Positions 1 through 10,528 of a stretch of 64,000 nt of DNA are shown here, in pieces. Source of the stretch: Ideonella sp. (lineage in GTDB: Bacteria; Pseudomonadota; Gammaproteobacteria; Burkholderiales; Burkholderiaceae_C); contig JABTUC010000002.1 in the NCBI GenBank assembly GCA_015075545.1, forward strand, positions 620,001 to 684,000, written 5' to 3'. The notes beneath the pieces were generated by a model. The model was given only the letters and a program-made list of their open reading frames with translations, was not told the DNA's origin and ran no database searches. The position numbers and the translations under genes are program-made. Each line of letters opens with the position of its first letter. Positions within the stretch are counted from its first letter, which is position 1.

Positions 1-1216
<1,216 letters not shown>

Positions 1217-1235
1217 GGTGTGTGCCCGCTCCGTG

Positions 1236-2138
1236 ATGGGTCGCCTGCAACGTTGGATTATCGGGGCCTGCCTGTTGCTGCTCGCCGGTTGCAGCGCGCT
1301 GCGGCTGGCCTACGGCCAGGCACCCAACCTGATGTACTGGTGGCTCGACGGCTATGTCGATTTCGAGGGCGCGCAGCGCGAGCGCGTGCGCGACGCGCTG
1401 ACGGCCTGGTTTGCCTGGCATCGTGCCACGCAGCTGCCGGACTATGCGGCCCTGCTGGCCGGCGCGCAGCGGCAGGTCCTGCACGACATCACGCCGGCCG
1501 CGGTGTGCCGGTGGGTCGAGGTGCTGCGCGCGCGCCTCGAGGCCGGCTACGAGCAGGGGGTGCCCGCGCTGGCGGAGATGGTGCACACGCTCGACGAGCG
1601 GCAGCTGCAGCGCATCGAGCGCCGCTTCCGCAAGGCCGACGACGAGTTCCGCGACGAGTACCTGCAGCCGACGCGCGCCGACCAGCACGCCGCGTCGGCG
1701 CGGCGGGTGATCGCCCGCGCCGAGCGGGTGTACGGCGAGCTCGACGACGCCCAGCGCGCCTTGCTCGTGCAGGGCGTCGCCGACGCGCCGTTCGATCCGC
1801 AACTCTGGCTGCACGAGCGCCAACTGCGCCAGCGCGAGATCGTCGACACGCTGCGTGCGTTGCGAGGCGAGCGGGCCGGTGCCGCACGCACGGAGGCGGC
1901 GTTGCGCTTGTTCGCAGCGCATGCGGCGCACTCGCCGCGTGCGCCCTACCGCGAGTACCAGCAGCGGCTGTTCGACCACTACTGCCGGCTGATTGCCCGC
2001 CTGCACGACAGCACCACCACCGAGCAGCGCCGGCACGGCGCCGCCAGGTTCGCCGCCTGGGAGGCCGACCTGCGCGCGTTGGCCAGCGAGCGCAACGACG
2101 CGGTGCGCGCTGGCGTCACGGAGGCAGGGTCACGGTGA
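1236..2138 (+). CDS. DUF6279-type lipoprotein, function unknown
   Basis: About 300 residues. The ATG at 1236 gives a short basic N-terminus, a hydrophobic run and a lipobox LLAGC with Cys19, so a lipid-anchored periplasmic protein is predicted. An upstream in-frame GTG (1233) and an ATG at 1215 are alternatives. The mature part is rich in charged helices (many Arg, Glu and Gln) with no catalytic motif I know. It resembles the proteobacterial lipoprotein family DUF6279, whose role is unknown to me. It is divergent from glmU, with the two starts 20 bases apart, and its 3' end overlaps the convergent DUF4136 gene by 23 bases. Confidence 0.8.
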   Translation: MGRLQRWIIGACLLLLAGCSALRLAYGQAPNLMYWWLDGYVDFEGAQRERVRDALTAWFAWHRATQLPDYAALLAGAQRQVLHDITPAAVCRWVEVLRARLEAGYEQGVPALAEMVHTLDERQLQRIERRFRKADDEFRDEYLQPTRADQHAASARRVIARAERVYGELDDAQRALLVQGVADAPFDPQLWLHERQLRQREIVDTLRALRGERAGAARTEAALRLFAAHAAHSPRAPYREYQQRLFDHYCRLIARLHDSTTTEQRRHGAARFAAWEADLRALASERNDAVRAGVTEAGSR

Positions 2139-2718
2139 CGCTGTGCGGCACGCTGCTGCTCTTCGGGAAATCGGCGAGCGCGGCGCGGAACATCGCGCTC
2201 AGCGTGGCGCTGCTGTTGCTGTAGGCGTCGCTGCTGGCATGCGCCTCGTACAGCGGGGCGCCGCTGGTGCGGTCGCGCAGCAGCAGGCCGACCTCGCGGT
2301 CGTAGACGGGCCGGCCGCCGTAGACCCCGGCCCAATAGGGATAGGGGCCGACCCACGGATGGTGATACCAGCGGCCGAAGCCGAAGCCGCCATACCACCA
2401 CGGGCCGGTCCATGGCCCGGGATCGTAGCGCGTGACGCTGGCGCCGATCTCCACCAGCACGTCGGGCTGGGTGCCCGGTGCCGCCGCGCTGAAGCCGGCG
2501 GCCGTGAGCGCACTGTGCGCGGCGTCCTCGAGCCGCTGCTGCGCCTCGGGCTGCGCCTGCTGCGACGGCAACCGCTCGAAGGCATAGGTGCCGGGTGCGC
2601 GGCCGGCCGGCCACTGCCCGTAGCTGCTGATCTGCGCCTGCAGCGTCGAAATCGACGCACAACCGGCCAGCAGGCCGGCGGCGGCCACCATCAGGGCGAT
2701 GCGGATCAATCCCTTCAT
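2116..2718 (-). CDS. DUF4136 lipoprotein
   Basis: 200 residues with a clear lipoprotein signal: MKGLIRIAL, a hydrophobic stretch and LLAGC with Cys20. The middle is rich in Trp, Tyr, Gly and Pro (GPWWYGGFGFGRWYHH and the following WVGPYPYW), typical of DUF4136 proteins, which are predicted to sit at the periplasmic face of a membrane. Function is unknown. The stop codon lies inside the 3' end of the convergent lipoprotein gene, so the two reading frames share 23 bases. Confidence 0.85.
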   Translation of the reverse strand: MKGLIRIALMVAAAGLLAGCASISTLQAQISSYGQWPAGRAPGTYAFERLPSQQAQPEAQQRLEDAAHSALTAAGFSAAAPGTQPDVLVEIGASVTRYDPGPWTGPWWYGGFGFGRWYHHPWVGPYPYWAGVYGGRPVYDREVGLLLRDRTSGAPLYEAHASSDAYSNSSATLSAMFRAALADFPKSSSVPHSVTVTLPP

Positions 2719-2762
2719 CGATGCCTCGGCTTACGCGCAGGGCAGCCCCATGCTTGCATGCT

Positions 2763-3674
2763 TTACACGACGCGCACCGGCTGCCCGACTCGCGCGTCGC
2801 CGCAATCCTCGTCGTCGTCGAACGCCTTGTCGCCGTCGCGCTCGGCCACGCCGGTGACTTGGAGCGTGGTGAACGGGTGCAGGTTCCGGTCCATCAGGTG
2901 CGAGGGCGTGATGCGGCCCATGGCGGCGGCCATGTTGTCGATGCGTCCGGGGAAGCGCCGCTCCCACTCGCGCAGCATCTGCCTGATCTGTGCGCGCTGC
3001 AGGTTGACCTGGCTGCCGCACAGGTTGCACGGAATGATCGGGAAGGCGCGCTGCTCGGCGAAGTGCTCGAGGTCGCTCTCGGCCACGTAGGCCAGCGGCC
3101 GGATCACCATGTGCCGCCCGTCGTCGCTCACCAGCTTGGGCGGCATGCCTTTCAGCCGTGCGCCGAAGAACATGTTCATCAGCAGCGTGGCCACCATGTC
3201 GTCGCGGTGGTGGCCGAGCGCGATCTTGGTGGCGCCGAGTTCGTCGGCCACCCGGTACAGCACGCCGCGGCGCAGCCGCGAGCACAGCGAGCACATCGTC
3301 TGGCCCTCGGGCACCAGGCGCTTGACGATCGAGTAGGTGTCCTGCTCCTCGATGCGAAACGGCACCCCGCGCGACCTCAGATACTCGGGCAGCACGTGCG
3401 CCGGGAAGCCGGGCTGCTTCTGGTCGAGGTTGACCGCCACCAGTTCGAACGGCACCGGCGCACGCGCGCGCAGGCCGAGCAGGATGTCGAGCAGCGCGTA
3501 GCTGTCCTTGCCGCCGGAGACGCACACCATCACCTTGTCGCCCGGCTCGATCATCGCGAAGTCGCCGATCGCCTGGCCCACCTGACGGTGCAGCCGCTTG
3601 GCCAGCTTGTTGGCCTCGAGCCGTTGGCGGCGTTGCTCCGGAAGCAGCGCCGCGGCCTCGGGGATCGCATTCAT
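2763..3674 (-). CDS. ttcA: TtcA, tRNA 2-thiocytidine(32) synthetase
   Basis: 303 residues. Thiolates C32 of certain tRNAs using ATP and an iron-sulfur cluster. The PP-loop SGGKDS is present, followed by the two CxxC motifs of the family (CSLC and CNLC) that hold the [4Fe-4S] cluster. The start ATG at 3674 overlaps the folB stop as ATGA, indicating translational coupling in the order SDR, folB, ttcA. The C-terminal tail is acidic (DDDEDCGD). Identification is secure. Confidence 0.96.
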   Translation of the reverse strand: MNAIPEAAALLPEQRRQRLEANKLAKRLHRQVGQAIGDFAMIEPGDKVMVCVSGGKDSYALLDILLGLRARAPVPFELVAVNLDQKQPGFPAHVLPEYLRSRGVPFRIEEQDTYSIVKRLVPEGQTMCSLCSRLRRGVLYRVADELGATKIALGHHRDDMVATLLMNMFFGARLKGMPPKLVSDDGRHMVIRPLAYVAESDLEHFAEQRAFPIIPCNLCGSQVNLQRAQIRQMLREWERRFPGRIDNMAAAMGRITPSHLMDRNLHPFTTLQVTGVAERDGDKAFDDDEDCGDARVGQPVRVV

Positions 3675-4042
3675 GAGGTACCTCGCGCATCGGGTTGCAG
3701 GCGCACCTCGACGCTGACCGAGTCGCAGTCGGCGAACACCTGCGGCTTGGCCACGCGCACCCGCGCCGCGGCCACCTGCGGCAGCGCCAGCGCGCGCTGC
3801 GCGATGCGCCCGGCCAGCGTCTCCAGCAGGTGGGTGTGCTCGCGCTCGGCCTCGGCCTTGGCCAGCTCGCGCAGATGCCGGTAGTCGAGCACCTGCGACA
3901 GCTCGTCGCGCAGCGGCACGGCCGGCGCGTCGGGCATGTCCACCGACACGCTGATCAACACCGGCTGCGGGGCGCCGAACTCGTGCGCCAGCACGCCGAC
4001 CTGAGCCAGCACGTGCAGGCCCTCGAGAGTGATGGTTCTCAT
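3671..4042 (-). CDS. folB: FolB, dihydroneopterin aldolase
   Basis: 123 residues, the usual size. Converts dihydroneopterin to 6-hydroxymethyl-dihydropterin plus glycolaldehyde in folate synthesis. The protein begins [17 protein letters not shown] and contains a VLDYRHL segment and ETLAGRIAQ with the conserved glutamate region. Its start overlaps the SDR stop (ATGA) and its stop overlaps the ttcA start (ATGA). The neighbouring pteridine-reductase-like SDR supports a pterin role. Confidence 0.93.
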   Translation of the reverse strand: MRTITLEGLHVLAQVGVLAHEFGAPQPVLISVSVDMPDAPAVPLRDELSQVLDYRHLRELAKAEAEREHTHLLETLAGRIAQRALALPQVAAARVRVAKPQVFADCDSVSVEVRLQPDARGTS

Positions 4043-4827
4043 GGGGTGAGGCCGTGGGAATCGGTGAACGCGAAGTCGCGCGTGCGCGGCTGCAGGTGGC
4101 TGCCGGCGTCGACCAGCAGCGTGCTGCCGGTGAGCGCCGGGTTGTCGAGCACGAAGCGCACCGCGTGTGCAACGTCGCGCGCCTCGACGCCGTGGCCGAG
4201 CGGGCCCTGCGCCTTCAGCGCGGCGAGCCGCCGCGCGTCGATCTGCGGGCCCTCGAGCGTCAGGCCGGGCGCCACGCCGCACACGCGCAGCGCCGGTGCC
4301 AGCGCGCGCGCCAGCAGCGGCGTGGCCGCATGCAGCGCCGCCTTCGACAGCGTGTACGACAGATGGTCGGGGTTGGGGTTGAACAGCTTCTCGTCGAGCA
4401 GGTTGACGACGCAGCCGTCGCTGCCGTCCCAGCCGCCTTGCGTGCGGTGGCGGTGCAGCGCGCGCGCCAGCACGATCGCCGGCGCGGCGTTGCTGCGCCA
4501 GTGGCGTGCCAGCGTGTCGTAGCGCAGGCTCGTGACGTCGTCGTGCTCGAACAGCGAGGCGTTGTTCACCAGCGCGCTCAGCCGGCCCATGCGTTGCACC
4601 ACCTGCGGCAGCAGCGCCTCGCACTGCGCCTCGTCGGCGAGGTCGGCCGCGAACGCCTCGGCCTGCGCACCGGCGGCGCGCAGCGCGGCCACGGTGTCGT
4701 GCGCGTCGGCCTGCGAGCGGCGGTAGTGCACGGCGACATTCCAGCCGTGCGTGGCCAGCTCCAGCGCGATCGCGCGCCCCAGGCGCCGGGCGGCACCGGT
4801 GACGAGCACGAGCCTGCGTTCGGTCAT
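4039..4827 (-). CDS. SDR oxidoreductase, pteridine reductase / FolM-like
   Basis: 262 residues of the short-chain dehydrogenase fold. The cofactor motif is TGAARRLG, a variant with Arg-Arg that resembles pteridine reductases rather than the usual TGxxxGIG. NNAS follows, and the catalytic YxxxK appears as SYTLSKAAL. Linkage to folB by an ATGA overlap suggests reduction of dihydropterin or dihydromonapterin, as in FolM. Substrate is inferred from context only. The start lies head to head with the MidA-type methyltransferase gene. Confidence 0.85.
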   Translation of the reverse strand: MTERRLVLVTGAARRLGRAIALELATHGWNVAVHYRRSQADAHDTVAALRAAGAQAEAFAADLADEAQCEALLPQVVQRMGRLSALVNNASLFEHDDVTSLRYDTLARHWRSNAAPAIVLARALHRHRTQGGWDGSDGCVVNLLDEKLFNPNPDHLSYTLSKAALHAATPLLARALAPALRVCGVAPGLTLEGPQIDARRLAALKAQGPLGHGVEARDVAHAVRFVLDNPALTGSTLLVDAGSHLQPRTRDFAFTDSHGLTP

Positions 4828-4834
4828 GGCTTCC

Positions 4835-4840
4835 TACAAT
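4835..4840 (+). promoter_or_regulatory. -10-like TACAAT immediately before the MidA-type gene
   Basis: TACAAT ends six bases before the ATG at 4847, so transcription would begin at or next to the start codon. No convincing -35 hexamer is visible at 16-18 bases upstream. It is part of a recurrent arrangement in this window. Confidence 0.5.
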
Positions 4841-4846
4841 GCGGCG

Positions 4847-5947
4847 ATGGGCGATGCGGTGCAGCCGGACAGTGTATCGAGCCGGCTGCACGCGACGATC
4901 GTGCGGGCCATCGAGGCCGCGGGCGGCTGGCTGCCGTTCGACCGCTACATGGCGCTGGCGCTGTATGCGCCGGGGCTCGGCTACTACGCGCGCGCCGAAC
5001 GGCCATTCGGCCGCTGGCCGGGCGGCAGCGACTTCGTCACCGCGCCTGAGCTGACGCCGCTGTTCGGCCAGGCGCTCGCGCGCCAGGTCGGGCAGGCGCT
5101 GCAGGCGTGCGACACCGGCACCGTGGTCGAGTTCGGCGCCGGCTCGGGCGCCCTGGCCGAAACGCTGCTCGACGCGCTGGCCCCGGCCTTGCTGCGGCAG
5201 TACGCCATCGTCGAGCTGTCCGGCGCCTTGCGCTCGAGTCAGGCGGCGCGGCTGGCGCGCTTTGCCGACCGCGTGCAGTGGCTGGAGCGGCTGCCCGCTG
5301 CGCTGAACGCGGTGGTGATCGGCAACGAGGTGCTCGACGCGATGCCGGTGCAACTGATCGCCTTCGACGGGGCGCACTGGCTCGAACGCGGGGTGGCGCT
5401 CGACGCGGGCGTGTTCGTCTGGCGCGATCGCCCCACTGCGCTGCGGCCGCCGCACGAGGCCGACTTCGTGCCGGGCAGCGTGACCGAACTGCACGCGCAG
5501 GCGCAGGCGTTCGTCGCCACGCTGGGGCGCTCGCTGCAGCGCGGCGCGGCGTTCTTCGTCGACTACGGGTTTCCGGCTGCCGAGTACTACCACCCGCAGC
5601 GCCGCGGCGGCACGCTGATGTGCCATCGCGCGCACCGCGCCGACGACGACCCGTTGCGCGATGTCGGAGCCAAGGACATCACGGCGCACGTCGATTTCAC
5701 CGGCATTGCGCTGGCTGCGCAGGACGCCGGGTTCGACGTCGTCGGCTACACGTCGCAGGCCCGCTTCCTGATCAATTGCGGCCTGGCCGAGGCGATGCTG
5801 CACGTGGGCCCGGCAGCGCGCGCGGCCGCCCACCCGCTGATCGCCGAGCACGAGATGGGCGAGCTGTTCAAGGTGATCGGCCTGGCCAAGGGCTGTCGCC
5901 TCGATGCGCTGGGCTTCGCCGAGGGCGATCGAACGCATCGCCTGTAG
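4847..5947 (+). CDS. MidA/NDUFAF7-family (DUF185) SAM-dependent methyltransferase
   Basis: About 366 residues. The SAM-binding motif is VVEFGAGSGALAETLL. GNEVLDAMPVQL is a family signature and FFVDYGFPAAEYY is the typical late block. In eukaryotes the homologue methylates an arginine of respiratory complex I; the bacterial substrate is not established. I chose the ATG at 4847; an upstream ATG at 4826 would overlap the divergent SDR start. No operon partner lies downstream on this strand. Confidence 0.87.
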   Translation: MGDAVQPDSVSSRLHATIVRAIEAAGGWLPFDRYMALALYAPGLGYYARAERPFGRWPGGSDFVTAPELTPLFGQALARQVGQALQACDTGTVVEFGAGSGALAETLLDALAPALLRQYAIVELSGALRSSQAARLARFADRVQWLERLPAALNAVVIGNEVLDAMPVQLIAFDGAHWLERGVALDAGVFVWRDRPTALRPPHEADFVPGSVTELHAQAQAFVATLGRSLQRGAAFFVDYGFPAAEYYHPQRRGGTLMCHRAHRADDDPLRDVGAKDITAHVDFTGIALAAQDAGFDVVGYTSQARFLINCGLAEAMLHVGPAARAAAHPLIAEHEMGELFKVIGLAKGCRLDALGFAEGDRTHRL

Positions 5948-5964
5948 CGCTGGCGATCAGCGCA

Positions 5965-6345
5965 TCAGTCTTCGATCGACCACTGATGCGAGCAGTTGCG
6001 GCAGCGCACGGTGAGCGTCTGCGACGCGGGCTGCGCACCGACCAGGGTGAAGCGCGCGTAAGTGCCGCAGGCCGGACAGTCGGCCTGATTGGCCGCGTGC
6101 TCGGCGTGCATCAGCAGGAAGAGGTAGCGCCGCACGGCCCACAGGCCGATGCCCGCCGAGACCAGCACGGCCAGCGCATCGAACAGCCGGTCGGCCCAGT
6201 CGCTGAACAGCTCGTTGGCCTCCACGGCGCCCAGCAGCGCCAGCGCGCACAGGATGGTCAGCGCGAGGTGGGCATGGCTGCACAGCAGTTCGCGCTCGTA
6301 CCACTTGCGAAACCCGAACCGACGGATGCCGTCGACCAACTGCAT
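5965..6345 (-). CDS. Small membrane protein with C-terminal zinc-ribbon-like cysteines, unknown function
   Basis: 126 residues. Two hydrophobic segments (around residues 26-45 and 55-80) are followed by a cytosolic-looking tail with two CxxC pairs: CPAC, and CRNC near the end. Four cysteines in that spacing suggest a zinc ribbon. No family is recognised. It lies downstream of cca on the same strand with a 46-base gap. Confidence 0.72.
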   Translation of the reverse strand: MQLVDGIRRFGFRKWYERELLCSHAHLALTILCALALLGAVEANELFSDWADRLFDALAVLVSAGIGLWAVRRYLFLLMHAEHAANQADCPACGTYARFTLVGAQPASQTLTVRCRNCSHQWSIED

Positions 6346-6391
6346 GGATCGGGTTATGCCGCAGTTCGCGGTGTCGCCGGGTCGCGGCCGC

Positions 6392-7555
6392 TCAAGCCCG
6401 AGCTAATGCCTGGGCGATTGCCTGCAGCCGGGCCTCGCGCAGCGCCTGGCCGAGTGCCTCTCCCGGGCCAGCGCGCAGCGGCGCCGGCAGCGAGGCCACG
6501 CGCACCGCGCCGGCAGCGTGCAGGGCGCGACGCAGCAACGCGCCGCGCCGCTGCAGCAGGGCCTTGACGGCCGCCTCGTCCGCCGCCGCCGCCAGCGTGT
6601 CGATGGCGATCAATGCGTCGGCCAGCCGTGCGGGGCGCCGCCAGGCGTCGCAGCGTTGCAGCAGCGCCAGGCATTGCGACGGCCCGAACTCGGCATCGCC
6701 ACGCTGCAGCAGCGGCCGCTCGCGCGCCACCAGCAGCGCCATCTCGCGGCTGTCGGTGTCGACCCGCCAGTGCTCGCACAGCGCACGCAGCCGCGGCTGG
6801 CCCGCAACGTCGCCGTCCGCGTCCAGCGCGTGGCACAGGCAGGCGAAGCGCAGCGCCAGTGGCGGCGGCGCGGCGTCGATGGCCCGCAGCGACCAATGCC
6901 GCGGCGCCGCGTCGGCCAGTCCGGCGTCCAGCATAGGTGCCAGGCGCGCCAGGGCGCCCCAGGCGCGCAACAGCTCGATCATGCGGCTCGGCCTGGCCTC
7001 GCGCAGCCCACGCGCCACCTCCTGCCAGACCCGTTCGGGTACCAGCGCGTCGACCTCGCCGCCGGCCACCAGGCGCAGCAGCAGGACTCGGGTCTCGTCG
7101 GCGATCGCGAACTGCGGCCAGCGCGCGGCGAAGCGTGCCAGGCGCAGCAGCCGCACGGGGTCGTCGGCGAATGCCGGCGAGACGTGGCGCAGCACGCGCT
7201 GCTCGAGATCGCGCCGGCCGCCGAACGGGTCGATCAGGGTGCCGCTCGCGGGGTCTTCGGCGATGGCATTGATCGTCAGGTCGCGCCGCTCGAGGTCCTG
7301 CTCGAGGGTGACGTCGGGGGCCGCATGGAAGACGAAGCCGTGGTAGCCGCGGCCGGCCTTGCGCTCGGTGCGCGCCAGCGCGTACTGCTCGTGCGTCACC
7401 GGGTGCAGGAAGACCGGGAAGTCGCGGCCCACCGGCGTGTAGCCTGCGGCCACCAGTTGCTCGGGAGTGGCGCCGACGACGACCCAGTCGCGGTCGCGCA
7501 CCGGTTCGCCGAGCAGGCGGTCGCGCACGGCGCCGCCGACGACGTAGGCCTTCAT
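6392..7555 (-). CDS. cca: Cca, CCA tRNA nucleotidyltransferase
   Basis: 387 residues. Adds or repairs the 3' CCA of tRNAs from CTP and ATP without a template. The class II head domain is clear: YVVGGAVRDRLLG, the metal-binding DRDW, an ALARTERK block, then RRDLTINAIA and the DDPVRLLRLARFAAR motif that selects bases. At 387 residues it is slightly shorter than the E. coli enzyme (412), and I do not see an obvious HD phosphohydrolase motif in the C-terminal part. Downstream of the lytic transglycosylase, 31 bases apart. Confidence 0.95.
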   Translation of the reverse strand: MKAYVVGGAVRDRLLGEPVRDRDWVVVGATPEQLVAAGYTPVGRDFPVFLHPVTHEQYALARTERKAGRGYHGFVFHAAPDVTLEQDLERRDLTINAIAEDPASGTLIDPFGGRRDLEQRVLRHVSPAFADDPVRLLRLARFAARWPQFAIADETRVLLLRLVAGGEVDALVPERVWQEVARGLREARPSRMIELLRAWGALARLAPMLDAGLADAAPRHWSLRAIDAAPPPLALRFACLCHALDADGDVAGQPRLRALCEHWRVDTDSREMALLVARERPLLQRGDAEFGPSQCLALLQRCDAWRRPARLADALIAIDTLAAAADEAAVKALLQRRGALLRRALHAAGAVRVASLPAPLRAGPGEALGQALREARLQAIAQALARA

Positions 7556-7586
7556 CGGGCGCTGCGACTGCCGCGCTGCGTGTGGC

Positions 7587-9611
7587 TCAAGGCAGATCGG
7601 CGTCGATCGCCGGGGCCGATGCCTCGCGCGGGCCGATCGCGCCGCTGCCGAGCCAAGTCTTCAGCGACAGCATGTGGCCGCCGTTGAGCATCGATGCGTA
7701 CACCGCCGCGTTGGACATCACCTTCTTCACGTAGTCGCGCGTCTCGTTGAATGGGATGTTCTCGGCCCAGATCGCCGGTTCGACGGGCGGGCCCTCGCGC
7801 CAGCGCCGCGGCCGGGTGGGGCCGGCGTTGTACGCCGCGGCCGCCATCGCCTGCGAGCCGCCGAAGTCGTCGAGCACGAGCTTCAGGTAGGCGGTGCCCA
7901 GTTTCAGGTTCATTGCCGGATCGGTGATCTGGTCGGGCTTGAAGTCGAGCGCCAGCTTGCGCGCGATCCAGCGTGCGGTCTTGGGCATCAACTGCATCAG
8001 CCCCACCGCGCCCACCGCCGAGCGAACGTCGGGGATGAAGCGCGATTCCTGGCGGATGACGCCGAACACGTAGGCCGGATCCAGGCCCGACTCCTTGCTG
8101 CGCGCCAGCACGATGTCGCGAAACGGCGTCGGGTAGCGCTGCTCGAGGTCGATATCCTGGCGCGTGCGGTCGCTGGTGTTGATGCAGCGGTCCCACACCT
8201 CGCGCTGACACGCCAGCTCGGCGGCGGCGAACAGTTCGCGCTCGCTCATGCCGCGCAGCGTGAAGTTCCATTCGCGCACGCCTTCGCTGCGCAGGCCCAG
8301 CCCGATCAGCATCAGCGCCCGCGCCAGGCCGGGCGTGTCGCGCGCCTGCGCAAGGTCGGCCTCGTCGGGCTGTGGCGACATCGACGGCAGGTCGGGCGTG
8401 AAGTTCAGCTCCTCGGCGGCCAGCTTGCCGTAGAACGTCAGCGGCCCTGCGATGCGCGCCAGCAGCGCTCTCGCGCGCTCGCGCTGCGCCAGGCCGTCGG
8501 CGCTGTCGCCGGCGGTGGCAGTCAACGCACGGGCCTTCCAGTACACCCATGTCGGCTCGGCGCGCTCGGCCTCGCTCATCGCGTCGATCGCGCGCAGCAC
8601 CAGCGGCCAGCGCTCGGCGCCACTGCCGGCGCGCAACGCGCTGCGCGCGGCCCAGCCGAGCATTTCGTCGGTCCATGGCGGGGCCGGCGTGGCGTCGGCC
8701 AGCGTGGCGAACGCGCGCTCGTAGTACTTCGGGGCGTCGCTCGACAGGCGCAGCGCGGCCTGCTTGCCGATCACCGCCCACGCCCACGCAGCGCGCGCGG
8801 ACCCGAGCGCCCGGTGCCAGCGCTCGTCCATCAACGCGGCCGCGGCGTCGGGGTCGCTGGTGGCGGTGCGAATGATCGCCAGCAGCGCCAGCTCGGTCTG
8901 CTGCGGCGTCGGCGTCGCGCCGCGGCGTCGCAACTGGCGCGCCGGACTCTCGAGCAGATCGCCGACGTCGCTGGCGACCTGCGAGTCGATCAGCGGCGCG
9001 GCCGCGCGCGCGGCCCGCGGGCGGTTGGCCTCGACGGCCAGCCGCAGCTTCAACCAGATGTCGTCGGCGCGGAAGACCTTCGATTCGGCCAGACGGCTGG
9101 CCATCAGCGTGCAGCCGTCGTCGGCATCGCGCTGCGCCAGCCACAGCGCGAGTGCCGGCTCGTAGACGCGTTTGCCGGCGATGTGCTGGGTGAGCTGCCA
9201 GTAGCAGCTCACCTCGCGATCGTCGTTCATGCGAAACCGCGGATAGTCGCGAACGAAGGCCAGCCAGTCGCGGCGACGGCCGAGCTCGAGCAGCCAGTCG
9301 TTGCGCAGCCTGTCTTCGACGTACGTGCCGCTCCAGCGCTGGTAGAAGGCCTCGACCTCCTCCACGCTGGCCTCGCCGATGCGGTTGCCGAGCTCCCAGT
9401 AGTCGACCCACTGCGCCAGCGGGTGCTTGTCGGCCAGCGCGGCGTTGCGCAGAGACGCCAGGCGCCGGGCGTCGCGCTTGCGCAGCGCGTCGTGCGCCTC
9501 GAGGATCGGATCGTTCGGTGCGCTCGGCGCCGCGATGGCGATCGCGCCACCCAGCCACAGCGCGCAACACGCCACGCGCAAGCAGCCGACAAGCAGGGAG
9601 GACATCGACAT
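7587..9611 (-). CDS. slt: Soluble lytic murein transglycosylase (Slt70-like)
   Basis: 674 residues. Periplasmic enzyme cleaving peptidoglycan to 1,6-anhydro-muropeptides. A signal peptide (hydrophobic, ending near AIAIAAPSA) is followed by a long superhelical alpha domain and then the C-terminal catalytic domain. That domain has GVIRQESRF with the catalytic glutamate, GAVGLMQLMPKTA, and AAYNAGPTRPRRW. Starts at 9611 and 9605 are two Met codons apart; the longer is taken. The size matches the Slt family. The 130 bases upstream hold no recognisable gene. Confidence 0.93.
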   Translation of the reverse strand: MSMSSLLVGCLRVACCALWLGGAIAIAAPSAPNDPILEAHDALRKRDARRLASLRNAALADKHPLAQWVDYWELGNRIGEASVEEVEAFYQRWSGTYVEDRLRNDWLLELGRRRDWLAFVRDYPRFRMNDDREVSCYWQLTQHIAGKRVYEPALALWLAQRDADDGCTLMASRLAESKVFRADDIWLKLRLAVEANRPRAARAAAPLIDSQVASDVGDLLESPARQLRRRGATPTPQQTELALLAIIRTATSDPDAAAALMDERWHRALGSARAAWAWAVIGKQAALRLSSDAPKYYERAFATLADATPAPPWTDEMLGWAARSALRAGSGAERWPLVLRAIDAMSEAERAEPTWVYWKARALTATAGDSADGLAQRERARALLARIAGPLTFYGKLAAEELNFTPDLPSMSPQPDEADLAQARDTPGLARALMLIGLGLRSEGVREWNFTLRGMSERELFAAAELACQREVWDRCINTSDRTRQDIDLEQRYPTPFRDIVLARSKESGLDPAYVFGVIRQESRFIPDVRSAVGAVGLMQLMPKTARWIARKLALDFKPDQITDPAMNLKLGTAYLKLVLDDFGGSQAMAAAAYNAGPTRPRRWREGPPVEPAIWAENIPFNETRDYVKKVMSNAAVYASMLNGGHMLSLKTWLGSGAIGPREASAPAIDADLP

Positions 9612-9741
9612 CGGACGACAGCGAGGCGGTGCGTGATCGGGCCACCGGCACGAGAGGGCGACGCGGCGTGCGCTCACGCGACGGCACTGTAGCTCAGCAC
9701 GCCTCGTGCGGTCGGCCGCGGCGCGCGGATGCAGGGGTGAT

Positions 9742-10428
9742 TCAGCGCTCGCGCGAGCTGCGGTACGGCTCCTCGAACTGCAGGAAATCGCGCTCGACCA
9801 GCGCCTCGCGCACCCATGCCGCGACCCCGGGGCTGGCCCACACGCGATCGGCGTAGGCCTGCGTCGGTGCATCCAGCGGCAGCCCGTAGGTGCGCAGGCG
9901 CCCGACCACCGGCGCGAAGTAGGCGTCGGCGATGCCGAAAGCGCCGAACAGGAACGGGCCGCCACTGGCGTGCAGCGCATCGGTCCACATCGCCTGCAGG
10001 CGCTGTAGGTCGGCTTGCACTGCGCTGTGCTCGCGCAGGATTCGCTGGCCCACTTCGGGCAACGACGCCTCGATGTTCTGCGGGCAGGCACTGCGCAGCG
10101 CCGAGAAGCCCGAGTGCATCTCGGCGCACAGGCTGCGGGCGCGGGCGCGCTCGCGCATGCCGGAGGGCCACAGCGGGTGCTCGCTGAAGCGCTCGGCCAG
10201 GTACTCGGCGATGGCCAGGGTGTCCCAGACCGCCAGGCCGTCGTCGACCAGCACCGGCACGCTCCCGGTGGGCGTCACCCCGGCCATGCGCTGCTTGAAC
10301 AGCGAGCCGGCCTCCATGCTGTCGAAGCGGACCATCACCTCGTCGAAGGCGATCGCGAAGTGCCGCATCAACACCCACGGCCGCATCGACCACGACGAGT
10401 AGTTCTTGTTGCCGATGTAGAGCTGCAT
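9742..10428 (-). CDS. Glutathione S-transferase family protein
   Basis: 228 residues. The N-terminal thioredoxin-like domain begins MQLYIGNKNYSSWSMRPW, with a serine-rich active-site loop, a TPTGSVPVLVDDG block (the cis-Pro glutathione site) and the following DTLAIAEYLAE. The C-terminal half is helical. The start at 10428 is supported by GGAGGAC six to nine bases upstream. Substrate cannot be told from sequence. It is 100 bases downstream of the LysR gene on the same strand. Confidence 0.88.
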   Translation of the reverse strand: MQLYIGNKNYSSWSMRPWVLMRHFAIAFDEVMVRFDSMEAGSLFKQRMAGVTPTGSVPVLVDDGLAVWDTLAIAEYLAERFSEHPLWPSGMRERARARSLCAEMHSGFSALRSACPQNIEASLPEVGQRILREHSAVQADLQRLQAMWTDALHASGGPFLFGAFGIADAYFAPVVGRLRTYGLPLDAPTQAYADRVWASPGVAAWVREALVERDFLQFEEPYRSSRER

Positions 10429-10528
10429 GCGTCCTCCGTGGGTTGGCCTGGTGCATCGTAGGGCGGGCGCTGCTGTCGCGTGATGGGCGACCGGCATCGC
10501 CGCGCCGCCGGCCCGGCATCGCGCCGCG

